Positions 17,087 through 26,143 of a stretch of 64,000 bases of DNA are shown here, one piece after another; the stretch's first letter is position 1, and the number at the start of each line of letters is the position of its first letter. Source of the stretch: Alphaproteobacteria bacterium (GTDB lineage Bacteria > Pseudomonadota > Alphaproteobacteria > Micropepsales > Micropepsaceae); contig JADHVO010000007.1 of assembly GCA_016783965.1 (NCBI GenBank), positions 271,870 through 335,869 on the forward strand, read 5' to 3'. Position numbers and translations under genes: made by a program. The notes beneath the pieces are model-generated. The model worked only from the letters and a program-made list of their open reading frames with translations. It was not told the DNA's origin and made no database searches.

Positions 17087-19756
17087 TTACTCGCCGGCAA
17101 CGGGCTCGGGTTTCTTCCCTGCCTTCGCCGGTGCTTTCTTCTTGGGTACAGGCGCGGCCGCTTTCTCGGCCTTCGCCTTTGGTTCTTTCTTTGCGGCGGC
17201 CGCCTTCTTCGGCTTGGCCGCAGCCTTCTTCTTTTTCTTGCCGCCGCCCTTGGCCGCACGCTCCGCGATCAGGGCCAGTGCCTGTTCCAGCGTGACGCTT
17301 TCGGCGTTGTCGGCGTCGGGCACGGTCGCGTTGGTCTCGCCGTCGGTGACGTAAGGCCCATAGCGGCCCTTCATCAGCTTGATCGGCGTGCCGTTCGGAT
17401 CGGCGCCAAGCTCCTTCAGCGCCTGTGGCCCGCGGCGTCCGCGCGGGTTGGCCTTCTTCTCAGCGATGAGCGTGACGGCGCGGTTCAGCCCGACGTTGAA
17501 CACGTCTTCGGACGTCTCCAGCGAGGCGTACACTCCATCGCTCGCGACGTAAGGCCCAAAGCGGCCGAAATTCGCGGTAATCGGCTTGCCGGTCTCCGGA
17601 TGGATGCCGACTTCGCGCGGCAGAGCCAGCAGCTTCTGCGCGTAGTCGAAGTCGATGTTCGCGACGTCGTAGTCCTTCGGAATACCGGACCGTTTCGCGC
17701 CCTTGCCTTCGCCGAGCTGCACATAGGCGCCGAAGCGTCCGCTGCGCAGCGTCACCTTCTCGTTCGTCTCCGGATCGACCCCCAGCTCGCGCGGCTGCGC
17801 GGCCTTGGCGGCCTCGTTGCTCTGTCCGATCTGCCGGGTGAAGCGGCATTCCGGATAGTTCGAGCATCCGATGAACGCGCCGAACCGTCCGAGCTTCAGG
17901 CTCAGCTCGCCGTTCCCGCAGGTCGGGCAGGTCCGCGGATTCGATCCGTCCGCGTTCGCCGGGAACATGTGATGCCCGAGGATATCGTTCATCGCGTCGA
18001 TGACGTTCGAGATCTTGAGATCCTTCGTGCCGCCGACCGCCGCAGAGAAGTCGCGCCAGAAATTGCGCAGCAGCTCGCGCCAGTCGAGCTTGCCGTCCGA
18101 CACTTCGTCCAGCTGCTCTTCGAGATCGGCGGTGAAGCCGTACTCGACATAGCGCGGGAAGTACTGCTCCAGGAACACGGTGACCAGCCGGCCCTTGTCG
18201 TCCGGGACGAAGCGCCCGCGGTCCAGCCGCACATAGGTGCGGTCGCGGAGGGTCGACAGGATCGACGCGTAAGTCGACGGCCGGCCGATGCCCAGCTCTT
18301 CCAGCTTGCGCACCAGGCTCGCTTCCGAATAGCGCGGCGGCGGCTCGGTGAAATGCTGCGACGGCACCACGTTGGCAACTTTGGCGCTTTCGCCTTCCTT
18401 CACCTTCGGCAGGCGCGACCCATCCTCGTCGTCGCCCCGAAGGGGCGCATTTGGATCGACTCCGTCGTCCTTGCCTTCCTGGTAGAGCGTGAGGAAGCCG
18501 TCGAACAGCGTCACGGTACCGGTGGCGCGCAGCACGATCTTCTTGTCTGCGCTCGCAATATCGACGGTGGTGCGCTCCAACTCCGCGCTTTCCATCTGGC
18601 TGGCGATGGCGCGCTTCCAGATCAGCTCGTATAGCCGCGCCGCATCGGCATCAACGTAACGCGCGACCTCTTCCGGCGCGCGGTCGAAGGCGGTCGGGCG
18701 GATCGCCTCGTGCGCCTCCTGGGCATTCTTTGCTTTCGAGGTGTATGTGCGCGCGCTTGCCGGCAGATAGCGCTGGCCGTACCTCGATCCGATCGTGCTG
18801 CGCGCGTCGGCGATGGCTTCCGGCACCATGGTGATGCCGTCGGTACGCATATAGGTGATCAGGCCGACGGTGTCGCCGCCGATATCGACGCCCTCGTACA
18901 GGCCCTGCGCGATCTGCATCGTGCGCTTGGCGCCGAAGCCCAGCTTGCGCGACGCCTCCTGCTGCAAGGTCGAGGTGATGAACGGTGGGGCAGGGTGCCG
19001 TTTGACCGGCTTGCTCTCCACGCTGTCGACGTGGAACTGCGCCGCGTTGATCGCCGCGACGGCGGCACTCGCCTCCACCTCGTTCTTGAGCGACAGCTTG
19101 TCCAGCTTCTCGCCGCCCAGTGTCGTCAGCCGCGCGCCGAACGTCCCGCTCGCCACCGCGACGTCGGCGTCGATGCTCCAGTATTCCTGTGCCTTGAACG
19201 CCTCGATCTCGGCCTCGCGGTCCACGACAAGGCGCAGCGCCACGGACTGCACGCGCCCCGCCGAGCGTGCGCCCGGCAGCTTGCGCCACAGGACGGGCGA
19301 CAGGGTGAACCCGACAAGATAGTCGAGCGCCCGCCGCGCCATGTACGCATCGACAAGCTCCTCGTCGATGGCCCGCGGGTGGGCGATCGCCTCCTGCACC
19401 GCGCTCTTGGTGATGGCGTTGAACGCCACCCGTTCGATCTTGGTCTTGCCCAGCGCCTTCTTCTGCTTGAGCACTTCCAGCACGTGCCAGGAGATCGCCT
19501 CACCCTCGCGGTCCGGGTCGGTGGCCAGGATCAGCTTGTCGGCGCCCTTCACAGCGTCGGCGATGTCCTTGATGCGCTTCTGGGCGCGGTCGTCGACCTC
19601 CCAGGACATGGCGAAGTCGGCGTCCGGTTTCACCGAACCGTCCTTGGAGGGCAGATCGCGGATATGCCCGTAGCTCGCCAGAACCTTGTAGCCCGAGCCC
19701 AGGTACTTATTGATCGATTTGACCTTGCCGGGGGATTCGACGACGACGACGTTCAT
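17087..19756 (-). CDS. topA: DNA topoisomerase I
   Basis: 889 aa type IA enzyme relaxing negative supercoils. The Toprim domain at the N terminus has VVVESPGKVKSINKYLG and the acidic ATDPDREGEA. The active-site tyrosine lies in LITYMRTDG (about residue 302). HEAIRPT and GIGRPSTYA are also present. One four-cysteine zinc finger (CPTCGNG to CSNYPEC) is followed by several TopA C-terminal repeats (LGRFGAF, SGRFGAYVQLG, FGRFGPYVASD, KGRYGPYVTDG). The last ~60 residues are a Lys/Ala-rich tail. dprA lies upstream beyond a 423-bp gap. Confidence 0.97.
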   Translation of the reverse strand: MNVVVVESPGKVKSINKYLGSGYKVLASYGHIRDLPSKDGSVKPDADFAMSWEVDDRAQKRIKDIADAVKGADKLILATDPDREGEAISWHVLEVLKQKKALGKTKIERVAFNAITKSAVQEAIAHPRAIDEELVDAYMARRALDYLVGFTLSPVLWRKLPGARSAGRVQSVALRLVVDREAEIEAFKAQEYWSIDADVAVASGTFGARLTTLGGEKLDKLSLKNEVEASAAVAAINAAQFHVDSVESKPVKRHPAPPFITSTLQQEASRKLGFGAKRTMQIAQGLYEGVDIGGDTVGLITYMRTDGITMVPEAIADARSTIGSRYGQRYLPASARTYTSKAKNAQEAHEAIRPTAFDRAPEEVARYVDADAARLYELIWKRAIASQMESAELERTTVDIASADKKIVLRATGTVTLFDGFLTLYQEGKDDGVDPNAPLRGDDEDGSRLPKVKEGESAKVANVVPSQHFTEPPPRYSEASLVRKLEELGIGRPSTYASILSTLRDRTYVRLDRGRFVPDDKGRLVTVFLEQYFPRYVEYGFTADLEEQLDEVSDGKLDWRELLRNFWRDFSAAVGGTKDLKISNVIDAMNDILGHHMFPANADGSNPRTCPTCGNGELSLKLGRFGAFIGCSNYPECRFTRQIGQSNEAAKAAQPRELGVDPETNEKVTLRSGRFGAYVQLGEGKGAKRSGIPKDYDVANIDFDYAQKLLALPREVGIHPETGKPITANFGRFGPYVASDGVYASLETSEDVFNVGLNRAVTLIAEKKANPRGRRGPQALKELGADPNGTPIKLMKGRYGPYVTDGETNATVPDADNAESVTLEQALALIAERAAKGGGKKKKKAAAKPKKAAAAKKEPKAKAEKAAAPVPKKKAPAKAGKKPEPVAGE

Positions 19757-20179
19757 CTAATAGGTGTGCTCTTCTTCTTTTGGCGGACGGATTGAACCCC
19801 GGACGCCCTTAAATAATGCGACAATTGGGGATGGGTACCCCCGTCGGGCGCGGGAAACTGATGGACCTGCCGGGCCCTGTCAACGCGGCCACCGGGCGGA
19901 TAGTATACTCTTGGTTGTATCTTCGAGGGGGTAGAGCAGAGTATGCTACTATAAGATGTATACGGGTGATCGTTACCAGGTTGCCATGTGGCGACGATCC
20001 GGCCGATTTGAAACCGCGCCTTCCTTGCAGGCCAGGCTTTTCGGCAGCGTGGACGCTCGCCAAGCCAGGCTATGTCCGCGATCCGATTGAATCTCTTTGG
20101 GAATTTGGGGGCGGCGCATAGCGGGGCCCCATTGGCCGATTTGCCGGGCCGGCCGTCCTGAAGCAAGCCACCTGGCCCG
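19757..20179. other. 423-bp intergenic region between dprA and topA
   Basis: No convincing gene in any frame: the open stretches lack an SD and have unnatural composition. The middle (about 19895-19970) is clearly more A/T-rich than its surroundings. On the minus strand it contains a TATACT box (19902-19907) and, closer to topA, a TTGACA hexamer (19878-19883) without a good -10 partner. It probably holds the topA promoter and 5' leader. Confidence 0.5.
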
Positions 20180-21286
20180 CTAGGCCCACGACACCCGGTT
20201 GCCCGGGTGCCGCGTGATCCGCCCCGCCAGTTCCATCTCGAGCAAAATAATCATCACGGCTTGGGGAGATGCCCCGCAAATCCTTACGAGCTCGTCAACT
20301 TCCACAGGAGCTGGACCCAGTGCCTCCTCCACCCGGCCCCGAATCTGGTCGGCCTCTGCCTCGGCCCCTGCACCATTGGCCGGACCGCCAGGGCCGCCCT
20401 TGCCCGGATCGTGGAAATGCCCGCCCAGCATCGGCCGCAACATGGCCAGCACGTCCTCGGCGCTTTCCGTCAGCGTCGCGCCTTCGCGGATCAGCCGGTT
20501 GGTCCCCTTCGCGCGCGGATCGAGGGGCGAACCCGGCACCGCGAAGATCTCTCGGCCCTGTTCCAGCGCGAAGTTCGCCGTGATCAGCGAACCCGATCCC
20601 TCCGACGCCTCGACGATCACCACGCCACGCGACAAGCCGGAGATGATGCGGTTGCGCCGCGGGAAATGCCGCGCCTGCGGCTGCACGCCCAAACCCATTT
20701 CGGACACAATGCATCCCTCGGTCCGGAGGCGTTCGTGCAGTGCTGCATTCTCCGGCGGATAGACAACGTCCACGCCGCCGGCCACCACTGCGACCGTGCC
20801 GCCGGCCAAGGCACCCTCGTGTGCCGCCGCGTCGATACCCCGGGCAAGTCCGGATGCCACCACCAATCCGGCGTCCGATAGGTCCCGCGCCATCGTGTTG
20901 GCGAACTTGCGCCCGAGCGCCGAGGCGTTGCGTGCGCCCACGACCGCCACCGTCTCCCGCTGGAGCAGCGTCACGTGCCCAAGGACCGACAGCAGCGGAG
21001 GCGGCGGTTCGACGGCCGCCAGGCCATGCGGAAACTCCGCCTCGCAGCTCGCGATCATGCGCCCTCCGATCTTGGCCAGCCCCGCCAGCTCGCGCGCCGC
21101 GTCATCTTCGGAAGGAATCCGCAGCTCGTCTCCGCCGCCGCGCTTTACCATCCGCGGCACTTCCTTCAGCGCCGCGCTGGCGCTGCCGAACCGGCCAATC
21201 AACTGCGCGAATGTCACCGGTCCGACATTCTGCGTGCGCGCGAGCCGCAGCCATGCCCGCCGCTCTGTGTCGGAAAGGCTCGTCAC
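20180..21286 (-). CDS. dprA: DNA processing protein DprA
   Basis: 368 aa. Loads RecA on incoming single-stranded DNA during natural transformation. An N-terminal SAM/helical region (RAWLRLARTQNVGPVTF) is followed by the Rossmann-like domain with VAVVGARNASALGRKFA, GLVVASGLARGIDAAAHEGA, AVVAGGVDVVYPPEN, FPRRNRIISGLS and a C-terminal DML1/winged-helix-like region. The start is GTG at 21286, overlapping the plsY stop by four bases. Presence of dprA alone does not prove competence. Confidence 0.95.
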   Translation of the reverse strand: MTSLSDTERRAWLRLARTQNVGPVTFAQLIGRFGSASAALKEVPRMVKRGGGDELRIPSEDDAARELAGLAKIGGRMIASCEAEFPHGLAAVEPPPPLLSVLGHVTLLQRETVAVVGARNASALGRKFANTMARDLSDAGLVVASGLARGIDAAAHEGALAGGTVAVVAGGVDVVYPPENAALHERLRTEGCIVSEMGLGVQPQARHFPRRNRIISGLSRGVVIVEASEGSGSLITANFALEQGREIFAVPGSPLDPRAKGTNRLIREGATLTESAEDVLAMLRPMLGGHFHDPGKGGPGGPANGAGAEAEADQIRGRVEEALGPAPVEVDELVRICGASPQAVMIILLEMELAGRITRHPGNRVSWA

Positions 21287-21915
21287 GAAGTCGCGGCGCT
21301 CTTGCTGCCGCCCACTTTGGGCTCGGTGCCGTTTAGCAGGCGGCGGATGTTCTCGCGGTGCGCGATGAAGACGAGCACGGCCAGAAGGACGGCCAGCTCC
21401 GCTTCATGGATGCGGTGGAAAAGGACCATGTAGATCGGCGTCAGCACCGCAGCGACCAGCGCGGACAGCGAGGAGATGCGGAACACGGCCAGCACCGCCC
21501 CCCAGCTCGCGAACGCGATCAGCGCGACGGGCCAATTGATCGCCAGCAGAATCCCCAGCGACACCGCGATCCCTTTTCCGCCCTTGAAGCCGAGCCACAG
21601 GGGAAACAGGTGGCCTAGGAACGCACCCAGCGCCGCGAACAGCGCCGCGTCATCCCCGAAGAAGTGCCGCACGAGCAGCACCGCGGCGACACCCTTCAGC
21701 GCATCGAACAGGAGCGTCAGCCCTGCGGCTGCGTAATTGCCGGTGCGCAGCACGTTGGTCGCGCCGATGCTGTGCGAACCGATCTTGCGGACATCGCCTT
21801 CGCCGAACGCGAAGCTCAGGATCAGCCCGAACGGGATAGAGCCCAGCAGATAGCCGGTCAGCAGTGAAACGGTGGCGTCGGGCCAACCGACTTCAAGGGT
21901 CCAGAAGGATGTCAT
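21283..21915 (-). CDS. plsY: Glycerol-3-phosphate acyltransferase PlsY
   Basis: 210 aa inner-membrane enzyme transferring acyl groups from acyl-phosphate to G3P, the first step of phospholipid synthesis. Several transmembrane helices and the three conserved loops: GYLLGSIPFGLIL, GDVRKIGSHSIGATNVLRTG, and FKGGKGIAVSLG. The start at 21915 (MTSFWTLEVGWPDAT) matches the usual length; an in-frame extension upstream crosses the divergent promoter region and is rejected. Coupled to dprA. Confidence 0.96.
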   Translation of the reverse strand: MTSFWTLEVGWPDATVSLLTGYLLGSIPFGLILSFAFGEGDVRKIGSHSIGATNVLRTGNYAAAGLTLLFDALKGVAAVLLVRHFFGDDAALFAALGAFLGHLFPLWLGFKGGKGIAVSLGILLAINWPVALIAFASWGAVLAVFRISSLSALVAAVLTPIYMVLFHRIHEAELAVLLAVLVFIAHRENIRRLLNGTEPKVGGSKSAATS

Positions 21916-21979
21916 GTTTGTTGTGAGACATTCGCAGGGGTGGCAGGGTACGCGAACGCGCGGCAAGGACAAGGCACCG

Positions 21980-22597
21980 ATGGCCCACATTACTTCAGTC
22001 GCCGAACTTCGGAAACGACTGCCCGAAGCCAATCCGATGACGCGCATGAAGGTGCGCGATCACCTCGACAGCCAGTCGATCGCCTTCATCGGCCGCTCGC
22101 CCTTCCTGCTGCTCTCGACCGTCGCCGAAGACGGTACCGTCGAAGTCAGCCCGAAAGGAGACGAGCCCGGCTTCGTCCATGTCGTCGACAGGAACACGCT
22201 GCTCTTCCCGGACCGTCCGGGCAACAATCTCGCCTTCGGCCATGTCAACATCATCGGCAATCCGCAGGTGGGCGTGATCTTCCTCGCGCCCGGCACCGGC
22301 GAAACGCTGCGGGTTAGCGGCACCGCAACGCTGCACGACGACCCCGATCTGTGCGAACGCCTGAGCGCGCGCGGCAAGGCCGCCAGGCTGGTCATGAAGG
22401 TGATCGTCCGGCGCGCCTATTTCCACTGCGCCCGCTCGATCCTGCGCGCCAATCTGTGGAAGCCGGAAGTTTGGGACGCCGATCCGCTCAAGGTCAGCTT
22501 CGGCAAGGTCTTCCAGGAGATCGGCAAGGTCGAGGACGCCATGGTCCCGCAGATCGACGCCCGCGTCCAAGCCGGGTACGCGCCGGAGAACCTTTAG
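21980..22597 (+). CDS. PPOX-class FMN-dependent flavoprotein (MSMEG_1061-like)
   Basis: 205 aa protein with the pyridoxamine-5'-phosphate-oxidase split-barrel fold. Conserved blocks include FIGRSPFLLLSTVAEDGTVE, VSPKGDEPGFVHVVD, LLFPDRPGNNLAFGHVNI and GETLRVSGTA. Members bind FMN or F420 and act in redox detoxification or are uncharacterised; I cannot assign a substrate. The ATG at 21980 (MAHITSVAEL) is preferred over upstream in-frame codons. Its stop overlaps the convergent pyrC' stop by four bases. Confidence 0.85.
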   Translation: MAHITSVAELRKRLPEANPMTRMKVRDHLDSQSIAFIGRSPFLLLSTVAEDGTVEVSPKGDEPGFVHVVDRNTLLFPDRPGNNLAFGHVNIIGNPQVGVIFLAPGTGETLRVSGTATLHDDPDLCERLSARGKAARLVMKVIVRRAYFHCARSILRANLWKPEVWDADPLKVSFGKVFQEIGKVEDAMVPQIDARVQAGYAPENL

Positions 22598-23910
22598 CGC
22601 ATAGCCTTGCGGTCGAACACGCACTCGCCGCCGACGAAGGTCTTCGCCGCGCGGCCGTGGAAGTGGCGCCCCTCGAACGGGGTGTTCTGCGCCCGCGAGC
22701 GCAGATCGGCATGGTGCACCGCGAACGAGTCATCCGGGTCGATCAGCACCAGATCGGCGGCAGCGCCCTTCGCCAGCGTCCCGGCCCTCAATCCGAGAAT
22801 CTTCGCCGGCACCGCCGTCAGCGTCGCCAGCACATGGCTCAGCGACGCCCGCCCGTCATGCACCAGCCCCAGCGCCACCGGCAGCAATGTCTCCAGCCCC
22901 ACCGCGCCGAACGCCGCCGCCGCGAAAGGCTGACGCTTGGTGTCCGCGGCCTGCGGATCGTGGCTCGACACGATCACGTCGATGATCCCCGACGCTACGC
23001 CTTCCACCATCGCCGCGCGGTCGGCTTCCGAGCGCAGCGGCGGCTTCACCTTGCGGAACGTGTAGTACGATCCGACGTCCAGTTCGTTCAGCGCCAGATG
23101 ATGTGCCGCAACGCCGCACGTCACCGGCACGCCGCGCTGCTTGGCCGCCGCGATGATATCCAGCGATGCCCCAGTCGAGATCTGGCTGAAGTGATACCGC
23201 GCGCCCGTCAGCTCTACGAGCCGGATGTCGCGCTCCACGACGATCGCTTCCGCCGCCGCCGGTCCCGCCGGCAGGCCAAGGCGCATCGCGTACTCGCCTT
23301 CGGTGATCGAGGCGCCCGCCGTCAGGTCCGGGTCTTCCGCATGTCCCACCACCAGCGCGCCGAACGTGTTGGCGTAGGCCAGCGAGCGCCGCATCACCCG
23401 CGCATTCGCGATCGTGCGGTCCCCGTCGGTGAACGCCACCGCGCCCGCTTCCTGGAGCAGGCCAATCTCGGTCATCTGCTCGCCGCCCAGGCCCTTGGTC
23501 AGCGCCGCCGTCGGCGCCACGCGCACCTTGGCCGTCGCCGCTGCGCGCCGCCTGATGAAGTCGACCAGCGAGGGCTCATCGATCACCGGATCGGTGTTCG
23601 GCATGGTGACGATGGTCGTGACGCCGCCCGCCGCCGCTGCGTGACTGGCGCTTTCCAGCGTTTCGCGGTGCTCGCTGCCGGGCTCGCCGGTGAACACGCG
23701 CATGTCGATCAACCCCGGCGCCAGCACGAGCCCGCGGCATTCGATCACTTCCGGGTCGCTCGGCTCGGCATCGTTGAACAAGCGCGGTCCGACATCGGCA
23801 ATGCGCCCGTTCTCGACCAGGAGGCCGCCCCTCGCATCCAGCCCACTCGCCGGATCGATCAGCCGTGCGTTCCTGAAAGCGATCCTCCCACTCTTGCTTG
23901 CGAGACTCAT
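22594..23910 (-). CDS. pyrC: Dihydroorotase-like PyrC' subunit, probably catalytically inactive
   Basis: 438 aa amidohydrolase-fold protein. Active dihydroorotases carry a D-x-H-x-H metal-binding motif; here the corresponding segment reads [10 protein letters not shown] (residues 69-78), with Arg71 and Phe73 in place of the two histidines. The usual TDHAPH block is [22 protein letters not shown] is kept. This matches the non-catalytic PyrC' partners that hold PyrB in a dodecameric complex, as in Pseudomonas (family knowledge). The ATG overlaps the pyrB stop by four bases, so the subunits are made in coupling. An active dihydroorotase should exist elsewhere in the genome. Confidence 0.93.
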   Translation of the reverse strand: MSLASKSGRIAFRNARLIDPASGLDARGGLLVENGRIADVGPRLFNDAEPSDPEVIECRGLVLAPGLIDMRVFTGEPGSEHRETLESASHAAAAGGVTTIVTMPNTDPVIDEPSLVDFIRRRAAATAKVRVAPTAALTKGLGGEQMTEIGLLQEAGAVAFTDGDRTIANARVMRRSLAYANTFGALVVGHAEDPDLTAGASITEGEYAMRLGLPAGPAAAEAIVVERDIRLVELTGARYHFSQISTGASLDIIAAAKQRGVPVTCGVAAHHLALNELDVGSYYTFRKVKPPLRSEADRAAMVEGVASGIIDVIVSSHDPQAADTKRQPFAAAAFGAVGLETLLPVALGLVHDGRASLSHVLATLTAVPAKILGLRAGTLAKGAAADLVLIDPDDSFAVHHADLRSRAQNTPFEGRHFHGRAAKTFVGGECVFDRKAMR

Positions 23911-24878
23911 GGCGCGTTGCGCCCTTCCTTCGCCAGCCCGCGCGACAGCGCGTCCAGCACCGCCATGCGGATCGCGACGCCCATCTCGACCTGTTCCTGG
24001 ATCAGGCTGACCTCGATGTCGTCCGCCACCGCGCTGTCGATCTCGACGCCACGGTTCATTGGCCCCGGGTGCATCACGAAAGCGCCGGGCTTCGCCAGCT
24101 TTAGCTTTTCATGGTCGAGGCCATAGAAATGGAAGTATTCGCGCGTCGAGGGTACGAACGCGCCCGACATGCGCTCGAGCTGAAGCCTGAGCATCATCAC
24201 GATGTCCACGCCCTGAAGCCCCTTCTTCATGTCGTGGAAGATCTCCACGCCGAACCGGTCCGCGTCCGCCGGCAGCAGGGTGCGCGGCGCGATCAACCGC
24301 ACCCGCGCACCCATCTTGAGCAGCAGGTGGATGTTCGACCGCGCGACGCGCGAATGCAGCACGTCGCCGCAGATCGCCACCACTAGCCCCTGGAACGCCC
24401 CGCGCCGGCGCCGGATGGTCAGCGCATCCAGCAGCGCCTGTGTCGGATGCTCGTGCGATCCGTCGCCCGCGTTGATCACGCAGCAATCGAGCTTGCGCGA
24501 CAACAGCTCCGCTGCCCCGGAATCCTGGTGCCGCACCACCAGCAAGTCGGGCCGCATCGCGTTCAGCGTGGTCGCCGTGTCGATAAGGGTCTCGCCCTTC
24601 GACACCGACGAGGTCTTGACGCTCATGTTCATCACGTCGGCGCCCAGCCGCTTGCCCGCCAGTTCGAACGAGCTCTGCGTGCGGGTCGACGCCTCGAAGA
24701 ACAGGTTGATCAGGGTGCGGCCGCGCAGCGTCGCGGTCTTTTTGTCGGCGCCGCGGTTGAGCGCGACATAGGTCTCTGCAAGATCGAGCAGCGCGGTGAT
24801 CTCCGGCACCGAAAGCTGTTCGATGCCCAGCAGGTGGCTGGATTTGAGGATGGTTTCGGCAGGCGCCGCGCTGGTCAT
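23907..24878 (-). CDS. pyrB: Aspartate carbamoyltransferase, catalytic chain
   Basis: 323 aa. Condenses carbamoyl phosphate and aspartate in pyrimidine synthesis. The carbamoyl-phosphate loop [49 protein letters not shown] and the C-terminal [10 protein letters not shown] are all present. The start at 24878 ([11 protein letters not shown]) has a GAAGG SD six bases upstream. No pyrI regulatory gene is present; the partner is the PyrC'-type protein. The 3' end is coupled to pyrC'. Confidence 0.97.
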   Translation of the reverse strand: MTSAAPAETILKSSHLLGIEQLSVPEITALLDLAETYVALNRGADKKTATLRGRTLINLFFEASTRTQSSFELAGKRLGADVMNMSVKTSSVSKGETLIDTATTLNAMRPDLLVVRHQDSGAAELLSRKLDCCVINAGDGSHEHPTQALLDALTIRRRRGAFQGLVVAICGDVLHSRVARSNIHLLLKMGARVRLIAPRTLLPADADRFGVEIFHDMKKGLQGVDIVMMLRLQLERMSGAFVPSTREYFHFYGLDHEKLKLAKPGAFVMHPGPMNRGVEIDSAVADDIEVSLIQEQVEMGVAIRMAVLDALSRGLAKEGRNAP

Positions 24879-24946
24879 TAAAGACCTTCGTATAGGGGAG
24901 GGGGCATGGGTGGGCAAGCCGCCACCTCAGATAGCTGTGGAATGTC

Positions 24947-25411
24947 CTAAATGCGCCGTAACCGCTCCAGCACGCCTTGCAGGATGTAGGCCGCGGCCAT
25001 CTTGTCCACGACCTCGCCGCGGCGTTTGCGCGAGGCATCGGCGTCCAGCAGCGTCCGCGTCACGGCCGCCGTCGACAGCCGCTCGTCCCACAACAGGATC
25101 GGCAATGCGACCGCCCGTGCCGAGAAGTTGCGCGCGAATGCCCGCGCCGCTTGCGCACTCGGCCCGTCGGTCCCGTCCATATTGAGCGGCAACCCGATCA
25201 CCAGCCCGCCGACGGTCTGTTCCGCAACGATCTTCTCGATCTTCTCGGCATCCTTCGAGAACTTGCCCCGCGCCAGCGTCACCATCGGGGTGGCGACCAT
25301 CAGCGTCGTGTCCGACAGCGCCAGCCCGATGGTCTTCTCGCCCAGGTCGAGACCCAGCAAGCGCGCCCGCTCGGGCAGGGCGGCCTTCAGTGCGTCGATG
25401 TCGACGATCAC
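24947..25411 (-). CDS. ruvX: YqgF/RuvX family pre-16S rRNA nuclease
   Basis: 154 aa RNase H-fold nuclease needed for 16S rRNA 5' end maturation (earlier called a putative Holliday junction resolvase). Typical elements: [18 protein letters not shown] with the first catalytic aspartate, [22 protein letters not shown] with the acidic pair, and [14 protein letters not shown] near the end. Start overlaps the glyoxalase stop by four bases; 68 bp separate it from pyrB. Confidence 0.94.
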   Translation of the reverse strand: MIVDIDALKAALPERARLLGLDLGEKTIGLALSDTTLMVATPMVTLARGKFSKDAEKIEKIVAEQTVGGLVIGLPLNMDGTDGPSAQAARAFARNFSARAVALPILLWDERLSTAAVTRTLLDADASRKRRGEVVDKMAAAYILQGVLERLRRI

Positions 25412-25773
25412 CTTTGGCCGATCTCGATCCGGTTGCCGGCGGGATCGCGCACGAAGAAGCGGCTCAGCCCCTCCGCCACGCTCTCTTCCTCGATCGCCAC
25501 ACCGGCCTTCTGCACCGCCGCCTTCGCCGCCGCCAGGTCGCGGGTCAGGAAACAGACGTGCCGCTTGCTCTTCGGGCTCCCCTCCGGGTCAACCCCGATA
25601 TGCATCTGGAGCGCGCCGACCTGGAACCAGGCCCCGCCGCGCGGCTTCAATTCCTCGGGCTTCTCCAGCTCCGGAAACGCAAACAGCTCTCGATAGAACT
25701 TCAGGCACTCCGCCTCCAAAGCGCGCGGAACGGCGATTTGCACGTGATCGATACCGGTGATGCCGAGGGACAT
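25408..25773 (-). CDS. Glyoxalase/bleomycin-resistance fold (VOC) protein
   Basis: 121 aa, one VOC module: a first half starting [10 protein letters not shown] with a metal-ligand histidine, [20 protein letters not shown], a MHIGV segment, and a second half with [13 protein letters not shown] and [14 protein letters not shown] ending in the usual glutamate. VOC proteins include glyoxalases, dioxygenases and resistance proteins; substrate unknown. The ATG at 25773 is used; a TTG two codons upstream is possible. Coupled to ruvX. Confidence 0.88.
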   Translation of the reverse strand: MSLGITGIDHVQIAVPRALEAECLKFYRELFAFPELEKPEELKPRGGAWFQVGALQMHIGVDPEGSPKSKRHVCFLTRDLAAAKAAVQKAGVAIEEESVAEGLSRFFVRDPAGNRIEIGQR

Positions 25774-25855
25774 GGCCAAATCCCGCTACTGTCGCTTGCC
25801 AGCCCGGGTTGCCGTTGCTAGCAAGACCTGAGATTCCAAGCCTATAGGCCTGCCC

Positions 25856-26143
25856 ATGTCCGTCGACAAGGACACCGTTCGACGCATCGCAAGACTCTCC
25901 CGCATCGCGCTTCCCGAAGAGCGTTGCGCCCCCATGGCCGGCGAGCTCGACGGCATTTTCAAATGGGTCGAGCAACTGAACGAAGTGAACGTCGATGGCG
26001 TCCAGCCGATGACCAGCGTCGTGGAGCAGCGCCTGAAGATGCGCGACGACGTCGTCACCGACGGCAACTCCGCCAACGCTCTCATGGCCAACGCGCCGCA
26101 GGGTGAGGATCACTTCTTCGTCGTGCCGAAAGTCGTCGAATAA
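25856..26143 (+). CDS. gatC: Glu-tRNA(Gln)/Asp-tRNA(Asn) amidotransferase subunit C
   Basis: 95 aa small subunit that clasps GatA and GatB in the complex converting misacylated Glu-tRNA(Gln) or Asp-tRNA(Asn). Begins [19 protein letters not shown] and has the conserved end (REDDVVTDG-like [29 protein letters not shown]). Overlaps gatA by one base (TAATG). The gatCAB order and spacing indicate one operon and a GatCAB-dependent amide tRNA pathway in this organism. Confidence 0.97.
   Translation: MSVDKDTVRRIARLSRIALPEERCAPMAGELDGIFKWVEQLNEVNVDGVQPMTSVVEQRLKMRDDVVTDGNSANALMANAPQGEDHFFVVPKVVE

Noticed and set aside
15614..18634. A 1006-codon open frame on the plus strand opposite rnr and topA
   Set aside because: GC-rich DNA leaves long antisense frames. 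Its product is low-complexity Arg/Ala/His-rich with no domain, while the minus strand encodes full-length RNase R and topoisomerase I.
19773..19800. tRNA T-arm-like sequence ggggttcaatccgtccgcca on the minus strand between dprA and topA
   Set aside because: The arms do not form a T stem, and no matching acceptor or anticodon arm is found upstream.
22594..23910. Annotation of the pyrB neighbour as an active dihydroorotase
   Set aside because: Both histidines of the metal site are replaced (Arg71, Phe73), so catalysis is not expected.
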